Source of the DNA: Oscillospiraceae bacterium
GTDB lineage: Bacteria; Bacillota; Clostridia; Oscillospirales; Ruminococcaceae
DNA: 6,571 bases
Direction of reading: 5' to 3'
NCBI GenBank assembly: GCA_902798675.1
Contig: CADBXQ010000067.1
Coordinates: forward strand, 1 to 6,571
Part shown: positions 5,006 through 6,571 of the stretch, piece by piece
How positions within the stretch are numbered: position 1 is the first letter of the stretch
How the letters are laid out: every line of letters starts with the position of its first letter
Program-made: the position numbers and the translations under genes
Notes under the pieces: model-generated
The model's database searches: none
What the model was told of the DNA's origin: nothing
The model's input: only the letters and a program-made list of their open reading frames with translations

Positions 5006-6510
5006 TTATGAATTTTTAAATTAGTGTTTCTTGGAATAACATCGTGCGCGCCGCCCTCTATTATCGACGTTGACGAAACAACCGTCAGCCTCGCGTTTTC
5101 CTGCAGCGATTTTATAGACAAAACCCCACAGCTACACATTGTCGCTTTAATTTTCGCTATGGTTTGCCCAACGTTGCTGTGTAAATCTCCGGCATATGGA
5201 ACATATGAATCAACGCCTTCTTCAAATGTTAAGCCTTTGTCTTCATCCACTCCATACCTTTGCCAGTTTTTCGCCCTGTTTGAGCCTTCTCCCCAATACT
5301 CTTTGACATAATTTCCTTCGATCGAAATTTTGTTGGTTGGGCTTTCGTCAAAACGCGCAAAATATCTCCCCAGCATGACAAAATCAGCTCCCATAGCAAG
5401 CGCCAGGGTTATGTGATAGTCATAGACAATCCCGCCGTCAGAGCAAATCGGAATATATATCCCTGTTTCTTTATAGTATGCGTCTCGCTCCGCGCAAACC
5501 TCAATCAGCGCCGAAGACTGACCGCGTCCAATGCCTTTAGTTTCCCGTGTTATGCATATTGAGCCGCCACCGATTCCAACTTTAACAAAGTCCGCCCCGC
5601 AGTCAGCTAAAAACCTGAAGCCTTCCCGATCAACAACATTTCCAGCTCCAATTTTAACCTTGTCTCCATACTTTTTTCGAACAAAATCCAAGGTCATTTT
5701 TTGCCACTCAGTGTGGCCTTCAGAGGAATCTATACACAAAACGTCCGCTCCTGCGTCAACCAGGGCAGGTATGCGGTCTTTGAAATCGTGTGTGTTGACG
5801 CCAGCTCCAACAACATACCGCTTTAAACCATCAAGCAATTCCAGCGGGTTTTGTTTATGTGAATCATAGTCTTTGCGAAAAACCAGGTGGCAAAGATTTT
5901 GATTTTCATCGACAACCGGAACACAGTTTAGCTTATGCTCCCAAATAATGTCGTTGACTTCGGACAAAGCTGCCCCTTTTTTTGCATAGACAAGCTTTTC
6001 AAAAGGGATCATGAAATCGCGAACCTTTGTTTCAAGCGGCATCCGACTAACGCGATAATCCCTCCCTGTGACAAGCCCCAAAAGCTTTCCATTGGGCGTT
6101 CCGTCTTGGGTCACAGGCATGGTTGAATGGGAAGTTTGCTTTTTAAGCGCCAAAACATCCCTCAAAGTCGCGTCTGGAGTGATGCTGCTGTCGCTGATGA
6201 CAAAGCCCGCTTTAAAGCTTTTTGCGCGCAAGATCATGGCTGCTTGGTCTTCGATTGACTGAGAGCAATATATAAAAGACATTCCGCCTTCCCGAGCCAG
6301 AGAAACCGCCAAATTATCATCAGAAACCGACTGCATTATTGCGGAAACCATAGGAATATTCAAAGATATTGCTGGCTGGTTGCCTCTTTTAAATTTGGTT
6401 ATTGGAGTTTTGAGCGAAACATTTTGCGCAAGACACTCCTTCGAAGAATAGCCTGGAATCAAGAGATATTCGCTGAAAGTCCTTGAAGGTTCTTTATAAT
6501 AAAAAGCCAT
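5002..6510 (-). CDS. guaB: Inosine-5'-monophosphate dehydrogenase (IMPDH)
   Basis: IMPDH oxidises IMP to XMP with NAD+, the committing step of GMP synthesis, in the cytoplasm. The protein is full length at 502 residues and starts at an ATG with AGGAAG five bases upstream. The barrel begins at about 10-95 with MVSAIMQSVSDD. The CBS pair lies at about 105-220. The barrel resumes with CIDSSEG (D261), GAGNVV at 288-293 and the catalytic loop GIGGGSICITR with nucleophile C319. After that come CSDGG (D358), GRYFARF at 381-387, and the flap EGSNRAKNWQRY with R418 and Y419, then E431. These positions coincide exactly with the Tritrichomonas foetus enzyme, whose numbering uses C319, R418, Y419 and E431, so the protein belongs to that bacterial-like type and not to the E. 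coli type. K310 and E431 match the T. foetus residues linked to poor mycophenolic acid binding. It is the promoter-proximal gene of a two-gene unit whose second gene overlaps its stop codon. No riboswitch is visible in the 61 bases upstream. Confidence 0.98.
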   Translation of the reverse strand: MAFYYKEPSRTFSEYLLIPGYSSKECLAQNVSLKTPITKFKRGNQPAISLNIPMVSAIMQSVSDDNLAVSLAREGGMSFIYCSQSIEDQAAMILRAKSFKAGFVISDSSITPDATLRDVLALKKQTSHSTMPVTQDGTPNGKLLGLVTGRDYRVSRMPLETKVRDFMIPFEKLVYAKKGAALSEVNDIIWEHKLNCVPVVDENQNLCHLVFRKDYDSHKQNPLELLDGLKRYVVGAGVNTHDFKDRIPALVDAGADVLCIDSSEGHTEWQKMTLDFVRKKYGDKVKIGAGNVVDREGFRFLADCGADFVKVGIGGGSICITRETKGIGRGQSSALIEVCAERDAYYKETGIYIPICSDGGIVYDYHITLALAMGADFVMLGRYFARFDESPTNKISIEGNYVKEYWGEGSNRAKNWQRYGVDEDKGLTFEEGVDSYVPYAGDLHSNVGQTIAKIKATMCSCGVLSIKSLQENARLTVVSSTSIIEGGAHDVIPRNTNLKIHN

Positions 6511-6571
6511 ATAATCTTCCTTTCATAATTTTTAAATTTGGTTATTTTTGTTTTGTTTCATATATAACTTA

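Noticed and set aside
4275..6262. Plus-strand open reading frames opposite guaB and its downstream gene, such as 4611-5024 and 5531-5869.
   Set aside because: They are antisense shadows of well-supported minus-strand genes and have no ribosome binding sites or recognisable domains.
6525..6571. Promoter of guaB in the AT-rich edge of the window.
   Set aside because: Several TATA-like strings occur but none has a matching -35 box at proper spacing, and the sequence ends too soon to judge.

Overview
The window looks like a piece of chromosome from a low-G+C bacterium, most likely an uncultured member of the Bacillota (Clostridia-like). The grounds are the 5S rRNA tail, the tRNA sequences with encoded CCA ends, Shine-Dalgarno-led starts, and an IMP dehydrogenase of the roughly 500-residue type common in anaerobic gut bacteria. 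The genetic code appears standard: stops are TAG, TAG, TGA and TGA, and the tRNA-Trp has anticodon CCA. The lineage call is inference.

Layout. (1) Positions 1-771, plus strand: the 3' part of a 5S rRNA, a 130-base AT-rich spacer with no promoter or terminator I could find, then six tRNA genes in one direction: Asn(GTT), Lys(CTT), Glu(CTC), Met(CAT), Trp(CCA), Thr(GGT). This is the tail of an rRNA operon. (2) Positions 820-3288, plus strand: an 822-residue protein that starts only 48 bases after tRNA-Thr. Its N-terminal domain resembles the AlbA_2/Schlafen nucleic-acid-processing domain. The rest is unfamiliar and holds four evenly spaced CxxC motifs and signs of an internal duplication. (3) Positions 3389-3901, plus strand: a small P-loop kinase-like protein, perhaps with its own promoter. 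(4) Positions 3917-5005, minus strand: an unrecognised 362-residue protein with a possible PD-(D/E)XK-like N-terminus. It uses a TTG start that overlaps the stop of the next gene. (5) Positions 5002-6510, minus strand: guaB, IMP dehydrogenase, complete, with residue numbering that matches the Tritrichomonas foetus enzyme. Upstream of it is only 61 bases of AT-rich sequence.

How it fits together. The rRNA/tRNA cluster and guaB are core genes. The three genes between them are accessory in character: they are much lower in G+C in the stretches I counted by hand (about 12-43% per 60-base line, against 43-53% in guaB), and none is a housekeeping gene. The first could be transcribed by read-through from the rRNA/tRNA operon, and the last could be translated by coupling to guaB, so both may borrow expression from core genes. 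The most interesting possibility is that the Schlafen-like protein is an RNA-cleaving (perhaps tRNA-cleaving) stress or defence effector in a tRNA transcription unit. That is a hypothesis. The sequence shows the domain resemblance and the position, not the activity.
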